Assembly (NCBI RefSeq): GCF_016756395.1
Contig: NZ_AP018365.1
Location: 3,385,001-3,449,000, forward strand
Source of the DNA: Streptomyces sp. SN-593
GTDB lineage: Bacteria > Actinomycetota > Actinomycetes > Streptomycetales > Streptomycetaceae
DNA: 64,000 nt
Reading direction: 5' to 3'
The notes under the pieces are model-generated. The model did not search any database and had not been told where the DNA came from. It saw nothing but the letters and a program-made list of their open reading frames with translations. The position numbers were made by a program, and so were the translations under genes. Numbering within the stretch: the stretch's first letter is position 1; each line of letters begins with the position of its first letter. Shown one piece after another: positions 54,861-63,078 of this stretch.

Positions 54861-54889
54861 TTGTCAAGATAATTTGGGGAGCATACAAG
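54861..54889 (+). promoter_or_regulatory. AT-rich promoter-like island without a gene
   Basis: TTGTCA (54861-54866), 17 bp, then TACAAG (54884-54889), six bases before an ATG at 54896. The frame after it (267 codons) runs antisense through two real genes and is not convincing. On the other strand TTGACA (complement of 54862-54867) also appears. The 256-bp gap (54749-55004) lies between converging genes. Confidence 0.35.
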
Positions 54890-55004
54890 CCCACAATGGC
54901 CGCGGACGGGCCGTCAGCTCATCCGGCGCACCGGGAATCCGGGCAGGTCAGCCGCCGTCTGCCGGCCATTCGGAAATGCGCGGGCCCGATAGCCCCCCCC
55001 CCGA

Positions 55005-55283
55005 TTACGGGGTGCGGCCGGCCCGCGGGGGCTTCCTGCGGCGCAGCCCCGCCGCCGTCAGCCGCCGCACCAGTTCCTTGCTGCCCACCTCGACCGCGCC
55101 CAGCCGCACCGCGTGGAGGTAGCTGGCCGCCGGGATGTCGTAGTGGTCGCGCTCGAACGCCCGCTCCGGCGCGCCCAGCAGCCGGGCGAAGGCGTGCAGT
55201 TCGGCATAGGAGCGGTCGCTCACCAGGTGCGACCAGACCCGGCCGTGGCCCGGCCAGGTCGGGGGGTCGATGTAGACGGTCAT
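55005..55283 (-). CDS. DUF4031 protein
   Basis: The 92-residue protein matches DUF4031: TVYIDPPTWPGHGRVWSHLVSDRSYAELHAFARLLG (about 2-37), FERDHYDIPAASYLHAVRLGAVEVGSKELVRRLTAAGLRRRK (about 43-84). The family is small, cytoplasmic and of unknown function; its aspartate- and histidine-rich start hints at metal binding. ATG at 55283 is 8 bp after the end of the preceding small gene, so both may be co-transcribed. Confidence 0.88.
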   Translation of the reverse strand: MTVYIDPPTWPGHGRVWSHLVSDRSYAELHAFARLLGAPERAFERDHYDIPAASYLHAVRLGAVEVGSKELVRRLTAAGLRRRKPPRAGRTP

Positions 55284-55290
55284 CCGCGCC

Positions 55291-55626
55291 TCACCCGCCC
55301 AGCGCGCCGACCGGGGCGACCGCCTCGCCGCGCGCCTCGCACACCCAGTGCGGATCGGCGCCCAACTCCGGCTCCACCGCCAACGCGTGCGGGTCGTCGC
55401 ACAGCGGGCACAGCGGCCACCGCCCGTGCGTCTCCAGCAGGGCGTCCTGCACGTCCTGCGCCAGCAGCCCCGGTACGAACGCGGCGCCCTGCGGCCACTG
55501 CTCCAGCCACCAGCGGCGCTTGCTCAGCGCGTCCTCCAGCAGCGAGACGACCTCGGCGTCGGCGACGTCGCGGGCTTTCATGTCGGCGAGGACGCGGGCG
55601 CGGGCGTCGTGGAGGACGGTTTCCAT
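55291..55626 (-). CDS. Hypothetical protein with zinc-ribbon-like end
   Basis: The 111-residue protein starts with a helix METVLHDARARVLADMKARDV, continues with SLLEDALSKRRWWLEQWPQG, and ends with CPLCDDPHALAVEPELGADPHWVCE (about 71-95), where C-x2-C and a later H-W-x-C may hold zinc. I do not recognise the family. ATG at 55626 is chosen; CACAAT six bases upstream resembles the leaderless boxes elsewhere. It precedes the DUF4031 gene on the same strand and is divergent from the RpiR gene. Confidence 0.7.
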   Translation of the reverse strand: METVLHDARARVLADMKARDVADAEVVSLLEDALSKRRWWLEQWPQGAAFVPGLLAQDVQDALLETHGRWPLCPLCDDPHALAVEPELGADPHWVCEARGEAVAPVGALGG

Positions 55627-55695
55627 GCGTCCATTGTGCAACCGGCCGCCGGTGACCTCGCCGTCCTCCTTTCGGAGGCACTCCGCGATGCGGGG

Positions 55696-55760
55696 TTGAC
55701 GCGGCGACGAAGGTGAAAATACCTTTCAGAGGGTGACCTATAGCGTGAAGGAAACTTTCT
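55696..55760 (+). promoter_or_regulatory. Promoter and two operator-like boxes of the RpiR gene
   Basis: TTGACG (55696-55701) and TACCTT (55720-55725) are 18 bp apart. TGAAA-N5-TTTCA (55714-55728) covers the -10 box, and a second, related box TGAAG-N5-TTTCT (55746-55760) lies 32 bp further, about three helical turns. The second falls within the first codons if GTG 55733 is the start. Confidence 0.6.
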
Positions 55761-56701
55761 CCCCGAGCGTCCGCGCCCTTCGGGGCGTACCCGGCGCGCC
55801 CGCACCCGTCGCGGCCCCCGACCCGGGGGCCCTCGCCGCGAAGGTCCGCACCCTCGCGCCCTCGATGACCCGCTCGATGCAGCGGGTCGCCGAGGCCGTC
55901 GCGAACGACCCGGCCGGCTGCTCCCACCTCACCGTCACCGCGCTGGCGGTCCGCACCGGGACGAGCGAGGCGACCGTCGTGCGCACCGCGCGCCTGCTCG
56001 GCTACCCCGGCTACCGCGACCTGCGGCTCGCGCTCGCCGCGCTCGCCGCCCACCAGGCCACCGGCGCCGCCCCCGCCGTCACCGCCGACATCGCCGTCGA
56101 CGACCCGCTCGGCGAGGTGGTCACCAAGCTCGCGCTGGAGGAGCAGCAGACCCTCGCCGACACCGCCTCCCAGCTCGACACCTCCCAACTGGAGGCCGCC
56201 GTCGTCGCGTTGGCGTCGGCTCGGCGCACCGACGTGTACGGCATCGCCGCCTCCGGGCTGGTCGGGCAGGACCTGGCGCAGAAGCTGCTGCGGATCGGGC
56301 TGATCGCGCACGCCCACACCGACCCACACCTGGCGGTCACCAACGCCGTGCAACTGCGGCCCGGCGACGTGGCGTTGGCGATCACCCACTCCGGCACCAC
56401 GCAGGACGTCATCGAACCGCTGCGGGTCGCCTTCGACCGCGGCGCCACCACCATCGCGATCAGCGGCCGCGCCGACGGCCCGGTCACGCAGTACGCCGAC
56501 GTGGTGCTCACCACCTCCTGCTCCCGGGAGAGCGAGCTGCGGCCGGCCGCGATGTCCAGTCGCACCAGCCAACTCCTCGTGGTGGACTGCCTGTTCATAG
56601 GGGTGGCCCAGCGCACGTACGACGACGCCGCACCGGCGCTGTCCGCCTCCTACGAGGCCCTGGCCCACCGGCACACCCACCGCGCCCCGCGCCCCAGTTG
56701 A
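55733..56701 (+). CDS. RpiR/MurR-family regulator with SIS domain
   Basis: The 322-residue protein has an N-terminal RpiR helix-turn-helix (LAPSMTRSMQRVAEAVANDP to TGTSEATVVRTARLLGYPGYRDLRLALA, about 42-105) and a C-terminal SIS domain (about 145-285) with RTDVYGIAASGLVGQDLAQKLLR and LAITHSGTTQDVIEPL. Such proteins sense phosphosugars; next to murQ it probably senses N-acetylmuramic acid 6-phosphate and represses its own promoter. GTG at 55733 or GTG at 55745 begins the protein. The murQ gene follows 90 bp downstream on the same strand. Confidence 0.92.
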   Translation: MTYSVKETFSPSVRALRGVPGAPAPVAAPDPGALAAKVRTLAPSMTRSMQRVAEAVANDPAGCSHLTVTALAVRTGTSEATVVRTARLLGYPGYRDLRLALAALAAHQATGAAPAVTADIAVDDPLGEVVTKLALEEQQTLADTASQLDTSQLEAAVVALASARRTDVYGIAASGLVGQDLAQKLLRIGLIAHAHTDPHLAVTNAVQLRPGDVALAITHSGTTQDVIEPLRVAFDRGATTIAISGRADGPVTQYADVVLTTSCSRESELRPAAMSSRTSQLLVVDCLFIGVAQRTYDDAAPALSASYEALAHRHTHRAPRPS

Positions 56702-56791
56702 CGGCGGCGCCCGTCCGCCGTCGGCCCCCCCTCCTCCCGCCGCCGGCTGCCGGGCGACCGCCGCGCACCGCACCGAGCCCACCCGAGAAGG

Positions 56792-57736
56792 ATGAACGAG
56801 CCGCACATGACCGACCAGTACACCGCGTTGCGCCGGGAGTTGGAGACACTCACCACGGAGGCGTTCCGCCCCGAACTCGCCGAGATCGACCGGCGGTCCA
56901 CGCTGGAGATCGCGCGGATCATGAACGGCGAGGACATCACGGTGCCGTCCGCGGTCGCCGAGCAACTGCCGTCGATCGCGGCCGCGATCGACGGGATCGC
57001 CGCCCGCATGGGACGCGGCGGGCGGCTGGTCTACGCGGGCGCCGGCACCGCCGGCCGGCTCGGCGTGCTCGACGCGAGCGAGTGCCCGCCGACCTTCAAC
57101 ACCACGCCGGGACGCGAGGTGGTCGGTCTGATCGCGGGCGGCCCGGAGGCCATGGTGACCTCGGTCGAGGGCGCCGAGGACAGCAGGGACCTGGCGGCGG
57201 CGGACCTGGCCGGGCTCGCGCTCACCGAGGCCGACAGCGTGGTGGGCATCTCCGCGTCCGGCCGCACGCCGTACGCGCTCGGCGCCGTGGAGTTCGCCCG
57301 GCGGGCCGGCGCGCTGACCGTCGGGCTGGCCTGCAACGCCGGGTCGCCGCTGGCGGCGGCGGCCGACCACGGCATCGAGGTCGTGGTCGGACCCGAACTC
57401 GTGGTCGGATCCACCCGGTTGAAGGCCGGCACCGCGCAGAAGCTCGTGCTCAACATGCTCTCGACGATCACGATGATCCGGCTCGGCAAGACCTACGGCA
57501 ACCTCATGGTCGACGTCCGCGCCTCCAACGAGAAGCTGCGGGCGCGCTCGCGGCGGATCGTCGCGCTCGCCACCGGGGCGGCCGACACCGCCATCGAGGA
57601 GGCGCTCAGCGCGACCGACGGCGAGGTCAAGCCGGCGATCCTCACCCTGCTGGCGAAGGTGGACGCCGCCACGGCCGGCCGCCTGCTCGCCGCCTCCGAC
57701 GGCCACCTGCGGGTGGCGCTCGACGCGGCGACCTGA
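56792..57736 (+). CDS. murQ: N-acetylmuramic acid 6-phosphate etherase
   Basis: The 314-residue protein is a full MurQ. It cleaves the lactyl ether of N-acetylmuramic acid 6-phosphate to yield N-acetylglucosamine 6-phosphate during cell-wall recycling. It has GGRLVYAGAGTAGRLGVLDASECPPTFNT (about 71-99) with the active-site glutamate, VVGLIAGGPEAM, EDSRDLAAADL, VVGISASGRTPYALGA (about 150-165), and GSTRLKAGTAQKLVLNMLSTITMIRLGKTYGNLMVD (about 205-240). The C-terminal ALSATDGEVKPAILTLL is the family helix. ATG at 56792 or 56807. Regulated by the RpiR protein upstream. Its product links to the NagS-like protein in the same window. Confidence 0.96.
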   Translation: MNEPHMTDQYTALRRELETLTTEAFRPELAEIDRRSTLEIARIMNGEDITVPSAVAEQLPSIAAAIDGIAARMGRGGRLVYAGAGTAGRLGVLDASECPPTFNTTPGREVVGLIAGGPEAMVTSVEGAEDSRDLAAADLAGLALTEADSVVGISASGRTPYALGAVEFARRAGALTVGLACNAGSPLAAAADHGIEVVVGPELVVGSTRLKAGTAQKLVLNMLSTITMIRLGKTYGNLMVDVRASNEKLRARSRRIVALATGAADTAIEEALSATDGEVKPAILTLLAKVDAATAGRLLAASDGHLRVALDAAT

Positions 57737-57772
57737 CCCGTCGGGCCGCCCCCGTCCGCGGCGCCGCGGGCG

Positions 57773-57820
57773 CCGGGCCCATCCGCCACCGGCCCGCCAG
57801 GCGCCGGCGGATGGGCCCGG
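57773..57820 (+). terminator. murQ terminator
   Basis: CCGGGCCCATCCGCC (57773-57787) and GGCGGATGGGCCCGG (57806-57820) are a perfect 15-bp inverted repeat with an 18-base loop. Confidence 0.85.
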
Positions 57821-57861
57821 GGCCCGGTGGGACCGCGCCCGCGGGAGGCATGATGGAGGGC

Positions 57862-58356
57862 ATGAGCGATCTCAATGAAGTGGCTGTGACGACGTTGACG
57901 GGTGAGGCGACCACCTTCGGGCGGCTCACCGGCGGCAAGGCCGCCCTCGTGGTGAACGTCGCGAGCGAGTGCGGGCTGACCCCGCAGTACACCGCGCTGG
58001 AGGAGTTGCACAAGGAGTTGTCGGGGCGCGGCTTCACCGTCGTCGGCTTCCCCTGCAACCAGTTCGGCGGCCAGGAGCCGGGCACCAACGAGGAGATCTC
58101 GCAGTTCTGCTCCACCACCTACGGGGTGACCTTCCCCATGGCCGGCAAGATCGAGGTCAACGGCCCCGACCGGCACCCGGTCTACGGCACACTGACCGGC
58201 CAGGCGGACTCCGAGGGCGCGGCGGGCGACGTGCAGTGGAACTTCGAGAAGTTCCTGGTCGACCCGACCGGCCGGGTCGTCGCGCGCTTCCGCCCGGGCA
58301 TCACCCCGCAGGACCCCGAACTGCGCGCCGCGGTCGAGGCCGTGCTCCCGGGCTGA
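57862..58356 (+). CDS. Glutathione peroxidase-like thiol peroxidase
   Basis: The 164-residue protein has the peroxidase core: ALVVNVASECGLTPQYTALEELH with the peroxidatic cysteine (about 38), VGFPCNQFGGQEPGTNEEI with the catalytic glutamine and a second cysteine, and DVQWNFEKFLVDPTGRVVARF with the catalytic tryptophan. It uses Cys rather than selenocysteine and likely accepts electrons from thioredoxin, because actinobacteria lack glutathione. Starts at 57850, 57853 and 57862 (all ATG) are possible; GGGAGG lies just upstream of the first two. A strong terminator separates it from converging groEL. Confidence 0.93.
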   Translation: MSDLNEVAVTTLTGEATTFGRLTGGKAALVVNVASECGLTPQYTALEELHKELSGRGFTVVGFPCNQFGGQEPGTNEEISQFCSTTYGVTFPMAGKIEVNGPDRHPVYGTLTGQADSEGAAGDVQWNFEKFLVDPTGRVVARFRPGITPQDPELRAAVEAVLPG

Positions 58357-58407
58357 CCCCCGCGGCCGGCCGCGGACCGGCCGCCCGGCCGCCGGCCGTA
58401 CGACGAA

Positions 58408-58445
58408 GGCGGCGCCCCCTCCCCGCGAAGGGAGGGGGCGCCGCC
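58408..58445. terminator. Bidirectional terminator between peroxidase gene and groEL
   Basis: GGCGGCGCCCCCTCCC (58408-58423) and GGGAGGGGGCGCCGCC (58430-58445) form a perfect 16-bp stem with loop CGCGAA. Confidence 0.92.
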
Positions 58446-58474
58446 TCGGCGCGTCGGACGCTGATCCCCGTGGA

Positions 58475-60202
<1,728 letters not shown>

Positions 60203-60219
60203 TCACCGACCCGGCCCTG

Positions 60220-60282
60220 CTGTCACTCTCACGCGGAGAGTGCTAACGCCAATGATTAGCACTCACCCCCTGCGAGTGCAAG
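60220..60282 (-). promoter_or_regulatory. Double CIRCE element (HrcA operators)
   Basis: CTGTCACTC-N9-GAGTGCTAA (60220-60246) and TTAGCACTC-N9-GAGTGCAAG (60256-60282) each fit the TTAGCACTC-N9-GAGTGCTAA pattern, each with one good and one degraded arm. They are nine bases apart. HrcA should repress groEL through them. Confidence 0.85.
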
Positions 60283-60361
60283 CGGTTCGCTCCGGGGGTC
60301 CGGTCGTGAACAGGGTTGCCCCGCAGGTCGGGGGCGCCCCGGCGGGGCGCCGGAAAAGGAG

Positions 60362-60391
60362 GGAGCCGCACCCCGGGCGGGGTGCGGCTCC
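60362..60391 (-). terminator. Terminator of the cspA-like gene
   Basis: GGAGCCGCACCCC (60362-60374) and GGGGTGCGGCTCC (60379-60391) make a perfect 13-bp stem with a 4-base loop, followed on the minus strand by CTCCTTTTCC. Confidence 0.92.
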
Positions 60392-60433
60392 TCCGTGTGA
60401 AAGGTCGCGTCGATGGTCGAACGCGCCGTGAAG

Positions 60434-60637
60434 TCAGCCGGCGAGACGGACCATGTCCGCCTGCGGCCCCTTCTGACCCTGCGAGATCTCGAACTCGACC
60501 CGCTGGCCTTCTTCGAGGGTGCGGTACCCGTCCATCTGGATCGCGCTGTAGTGGACGAAGACATCCGCACCACCGTCGACCGCGATGAAGCCGTAGCCCT
60601 TCTCCGCGTTGAACCACTTGACGGTGCCCTGAGCCAT
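60434..60637 (-). CDS. cspA: Cold-shock protein, CspA type
   Basis: The 67-residue protein is a single cold-shock domain: [20 protein letters not shown] with RNP1 (KGYGFI) and [11 protein letters not shown] with RNP2, ending [18 protein letters not shown]. It should bind single-stranded nucleic acid as an RNA chaperone. ATG at 60637 follows GGGGAGTTAGGA at good spacing; a longer frame to 60682 is not needed. It has its own terminator and lies upstream of groEL on the same strand, so the two are separate units. A long AT-rich leader region precedes it. Confidence 0.96.
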   Translation of the reverse strand: MAQGTVKWFNAEKGYGFIAVDGGADVFVHYSAIQMDGYRTLEEGQRVEFEISQGQKGPQADMVRLAG

Positions 60638-61022
60638 TCCTAACTCCCCTATTGCTGGCCCTATCGCGGCCCCGCACTTCACGGGCCCGGGTCAGACCTC
60701 ACCCGCCCGTTGACCCCTTACCGTCGACAGGTGGGGCCCCTGGGGGGCGTGCGCCGGAACGCGTCGACCGCGGCTGAATGTATCTGCACGGATGCCGTCT
60801 GCAACAGGTCAATCGGACGAGAATTCTGGGCGCGACCCATCGGAAATAGCCCGAGAAAAAACGATAAGCCGGGGCAAGCCGGGCCGGACATACCGGACGA
60901 AGGGCAGAATTCGTTCGTGAATTTGGCGATAAATCGCTGAGGTCGCTTGCACCGGGTGTCCGCGCCGCGAGATTGCCACCGGCAACTGTACAACTCTTCA
61001 ACTACCGCCCTGTGACGCGGAT
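60638..61022 (-). promoter_or_regulatory. AT-rich upstream region of cspA
   Basis: This gap holds no gene. On the minus strand TTGCAG (complement of 60799-60804), 16 bp and TACATT (complement of 60777-60782) form a possible promoter, with TTGACC (60807-60812) as an alternative upstream element. That would give a leader of about 130 bases, as usual for cold-shock genes. Confidence 0.4.
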
Positions 61023-61052
61023 GCCCCGTCCACCCACAGGGGTGAACGGGGC
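61023..61052 (-). terminator. Terminator of the thrC-cysO operon
   Basis: GCCCCGTCCACCC (61023-61035) pairs with GGGTGAACGGGGC (61040-61052) with one mismatch. Confidence 0.8.
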
Positions 61053-61149
61053 ACAAACCGCCCGAACCCGCGCCCGCCGCCCAACTCCCGCCGGGCGGCG
61101 CTCGGTTCGGCCGACGACGGGTGCGTCGATCCGAGGGACGGCCGGAGGT

Positions 61150-61425
61150 TCAGCCGCCGGCGACAGCGGGAATGATCGAGACACTCGCGCCATCCGGCAC
61201 GGCCGTCTCCAGACCCTGGGAAAACCTCACGTCGTCATCGTTGACATACACGTTCACGAAACGCCGCAGCTTTCCTGCGTCGTCCAGTACGCGTGCCGAA
61301 ATTCCCTGGTGATCGCGCTCAAGGGAGTTGATCACCTCGGCGAGGGTGGAACCCTCGGCGGGCACTTCTGCCTGGCCGCCGGTGTAGGTGCGCAGAATGG
61401 TGGGGATACGTACGGAAGCACTCAT
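61150..61425 (-). CDS. cysO: CysO-type sulfur-carrier protein (MoaD/ThiS family)
   Basis: The 91-residue ubiquitin-like protein ends in AVAGG, the C-terminal Gly-Gly that is adenylated and converted to a thiocarboxylate. It closely resembles Mycobacterium tuberculosis CysO as I recall it: SVRIPTILRTYTGGQ at the start, LAEVINSLE, and RRFVNVYVNDDDVRFSQGL (about 54-72). CysO-COSH donates sulfur to O-phosphoserine in cysteine synthesis by CysM. Here the partner is not CysM or Mec but a threonine-synthase-like gene: its stop and this ATG overlap by 4 bp (61422-61425), so the two are coupled. It is followed by a terminator. Confidence 0.9.
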   Translation of the reverse strand: MSASVRIPTILRTYTGGQAEVPAEGSTLAEVINSLERDHQGISARVLDDAGKLRRFVNVYVNDDDVRFSQGLETAVPDGASVSIIPAVAGG

Positions 61426-62744
61426 GCGAGGCCAGCCTCTCGGAATGCGGCAAGGGTCGGGCGGATGGTCGCGGTCGGTCCGGTGGTGGGCGCCACCGCG
61501 TCCAGGGTCTTCAGTCCGTCGCCGGTGTTGAGCACGACGGTCTCGGCGGCCGGGTCGAGCTGCCCCGACTCGATCAGCTTCTTCAGCACGCCGACGGTCA
61601 CGCCGCCCGCGGTCTCCGCGAAGATGCCCTCGGTCCGCGCGAGCAGCTTGATCGCGTCCACGATCTGCTCGTCGTCCACGTCCTCGACGGCCCCGCCGGT
61701 GCGCCGGGCGATGTCCAGCACGTACGGGCCGTCCGCCGGGTTGCCGATCGCCAGCGACTTGGCGATGGTGTCCGGCTTCACCGGCCGCACCACGTCGTGC
61801 CCGGCCTTGAAGGCCGCCGACACCGGGGAGCACCCCTCGGCCTGGGCACCGTAGATCCGGTACGGCTTCTCCTCGACCAGGCCGAGCGCGATCAGCTCCT
61901 TGAGGCCCTTGTCGATCTTGGTGAGCTGGGAGCCGGACGCGATCGGGATGACCAGGTTGTCCGGCAGCCGCCAGCCGAGCTGCTCGGCGATCTCGTAGGC
62001 GAGCGTCTTGGAGCCCTCGCCGTAGTACGGGCGCAGGTTGACGTTCACGAAGCCCCAGCCCTCGCCGATCGGGTCGCCGATCAGCTCCGAGCAGAAGCGG
62101 TTCACGTCGTCGTAGCTGCCCTCGATGCCGACCAGCTCGCCGCCGTAGACCGCGGCCATCACGACCTTGCCGGCCTCCAGGTCGTGCGGGATGAACACGC
62201 AGGAGCGGAAGCCCGCGCGGGCGGCCGCGGCGCCCACGGCGCCGGCCAGGTTGCCGGTGGAGGAGCAGGACAGCGTGGTGAGGCCGAAGGTGCGGGCGGC
62301 CTCCAGCGCGATCGCGACCACCCGGTCCTTGAAGGAGTGGGTGGGGTTGCCGGAGTCGTCCTTGACGTGCAGGCCGCCGGTGATGCCCAGTTCACGGGCG
62401 AGGTTGTCGGCCTTGACGAGCTTGGTCCAGCCGGGGTTCAGGTTCGGCTTGGTGGTGACGTCGGCGGGCACCGGCAGCAGCGGGGCGTACCGCCAGATGT
62501 TCGTCGGCCCGGCCTCGATGCGCGCGCGCAGCGCCTCGGGGTCGCCGGTCGGCAGGTCGTAGGCCACTTCGAGCGGCCCGAAACACTCCAGACACGCGAA
62601 GACCGGGCTCAGCGGGTAGCGGGCGCCGCACTCCCGGCAGGACAGCGCGGCGGCCGGCCCGAACGGTGCGGGGGCTCCGGCGTCCTGGGCACCCTGGGTG
62701 CCGGGGGTGGAGTCGGTGGTGCTTGCGACGGTTTGCGCAGCCAT
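61422..62744 (-). CDS. thrC: Threonine synthase family PLP enzyme (possible homocysteine synthase)
   Basis: The 440-residue protein is a class ThrC enzyme. An N-terminal zinc ribbon CRECG...CLECFG (about 36-56) is followed by the PLP domain: KDDSGNPTHSFKDR (about 128-141, Schiff-base lysine), SSTGNLAGAVGAAAARAG (about 161-178), VIPIASGSQLTKIDKGLKEL and VVLNTGDGLKTLDA (about 407-420). Such enzymes convert O-phosphohomoserine to threonine. Streptomyces usually carry another thrC in a hom-thrC-thrB operon. This copy is preceded by a SAM-I riboswitch, a methionine-pathway control, and is coupled to a sulfur-carrier gene, so an alternative reaction giving homocysteine is plausible. ATG at 62744 has AGGAGAAAGGG upstream, beside the riboswitch P1 strand. 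Confidence 0.88.
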   Translation of the reverse strand: MAAQTVASTTDSTPGTQGAQDAGAPAPFGPAAALSCRECGARYPLSPVFACLECFGPLEVAYDLPTGDPEALRARIEAGPTNIWRYAPLLPVPADVTTKPNLNPGWTKLVKADNLARELGITGGLHVKDDSGNPTHSFKDRVVAIALEAARTFGLTTLSCSSTGNLAGAVGAAAARAGFRSCVFIPHDLEAGKVVMAAVYGGELVGIEGSYDDVNRFCSELIGDPIGEGWGFVNVNLRPYYGEGSKTLAYEIAEQLGWRLPDNLVIPIASGSQLTKIDKGLKELIALGLVEEKPYRIYGAQAEGCSPVSAAFKAGHDVVRPVKPDTIAKSLAIGNPADGPYVLDIARRTGGAVEDVDDEQIVDAIKLLARTEGIFAETAGGVTVGVLKKLIESGQLDPAAETVVLNTGDGLKTLDAVAPTTGPTATIRPTLAAFREAGLA

Positions 62745-62761
62745 GACAGGCGAGGCCCTTT

Positions 62762-62895
62762 CTCCTCATCTTCCTCGCACGCGGGCGCGTCACGAGACGG
62801 AATTGGCACCTTCCCCACCGTGCGTGACCTCGCGGTCGGCGGGAGGGTTGCCGGGGCTTCTACGGGCCGTTCCCTCTGCCCCTCTGGATGAGCGG
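62762..62895 (-). ncRNA. SAM-I (S-box) riboswitch
   Basis: Read on the minus strand the element has P1 CTCATC (62887-62892) with GATGAG (62765-62770), the core AGAGGGGCAGAGGGAACGG, then CCCGTAGAAGCCCCGGCAAC, and the late AAGGTGCCAATTCC block (about 62800-62813). These conserved blocks are in the order of the SAM-I aptamer. The 3' P1 strand abuts the AGGAG ribosome-binding region of thrC, so SAM binding probably blocks translation; I see no terminator stem. The remaining gap (62896-63078) holds no gene. Confidence 0.95.
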
Positions 62896-63078
62896 TATGG
62901 CGACCAGGGCCGGTACGGACCGGACCCGTCGCGTTTGTGCGCGTCGCGCCCCCGGCATGCGGTGGCGTCACGCGTTGTTCAAGACTGTAACCGACAGGGG
63001 CGGCAATTGAGATAGTCGTCCGCACCGCGAGATGGATCACACGCCCGGTTCCGGGGCGTCGCGAGGGAGAGGACTCAC

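Noticed and set aside
54896-55699. Plus-strand 267-codon frame after a promoter-like sequence
   Set aside because: It runs antisense through two convincing small genes and has no recognisable domain; only the promoter-like island was kept.
60238-60264. GAGTGCTAA-N9-TTAGCACTC read as a single CIRCE
   Set aside because: The arms are in the reversed order; the correct reading is two CIRCE elements, each using one of these arms plus a degraded partner.
61150-61833. Longer minus-strand frame including the sulfur-carrier gene
   Set aside because: Its first 136 codons are out of frame inside thrC; the CysO-like protein begins at 61425 with the 4-bp overlap.
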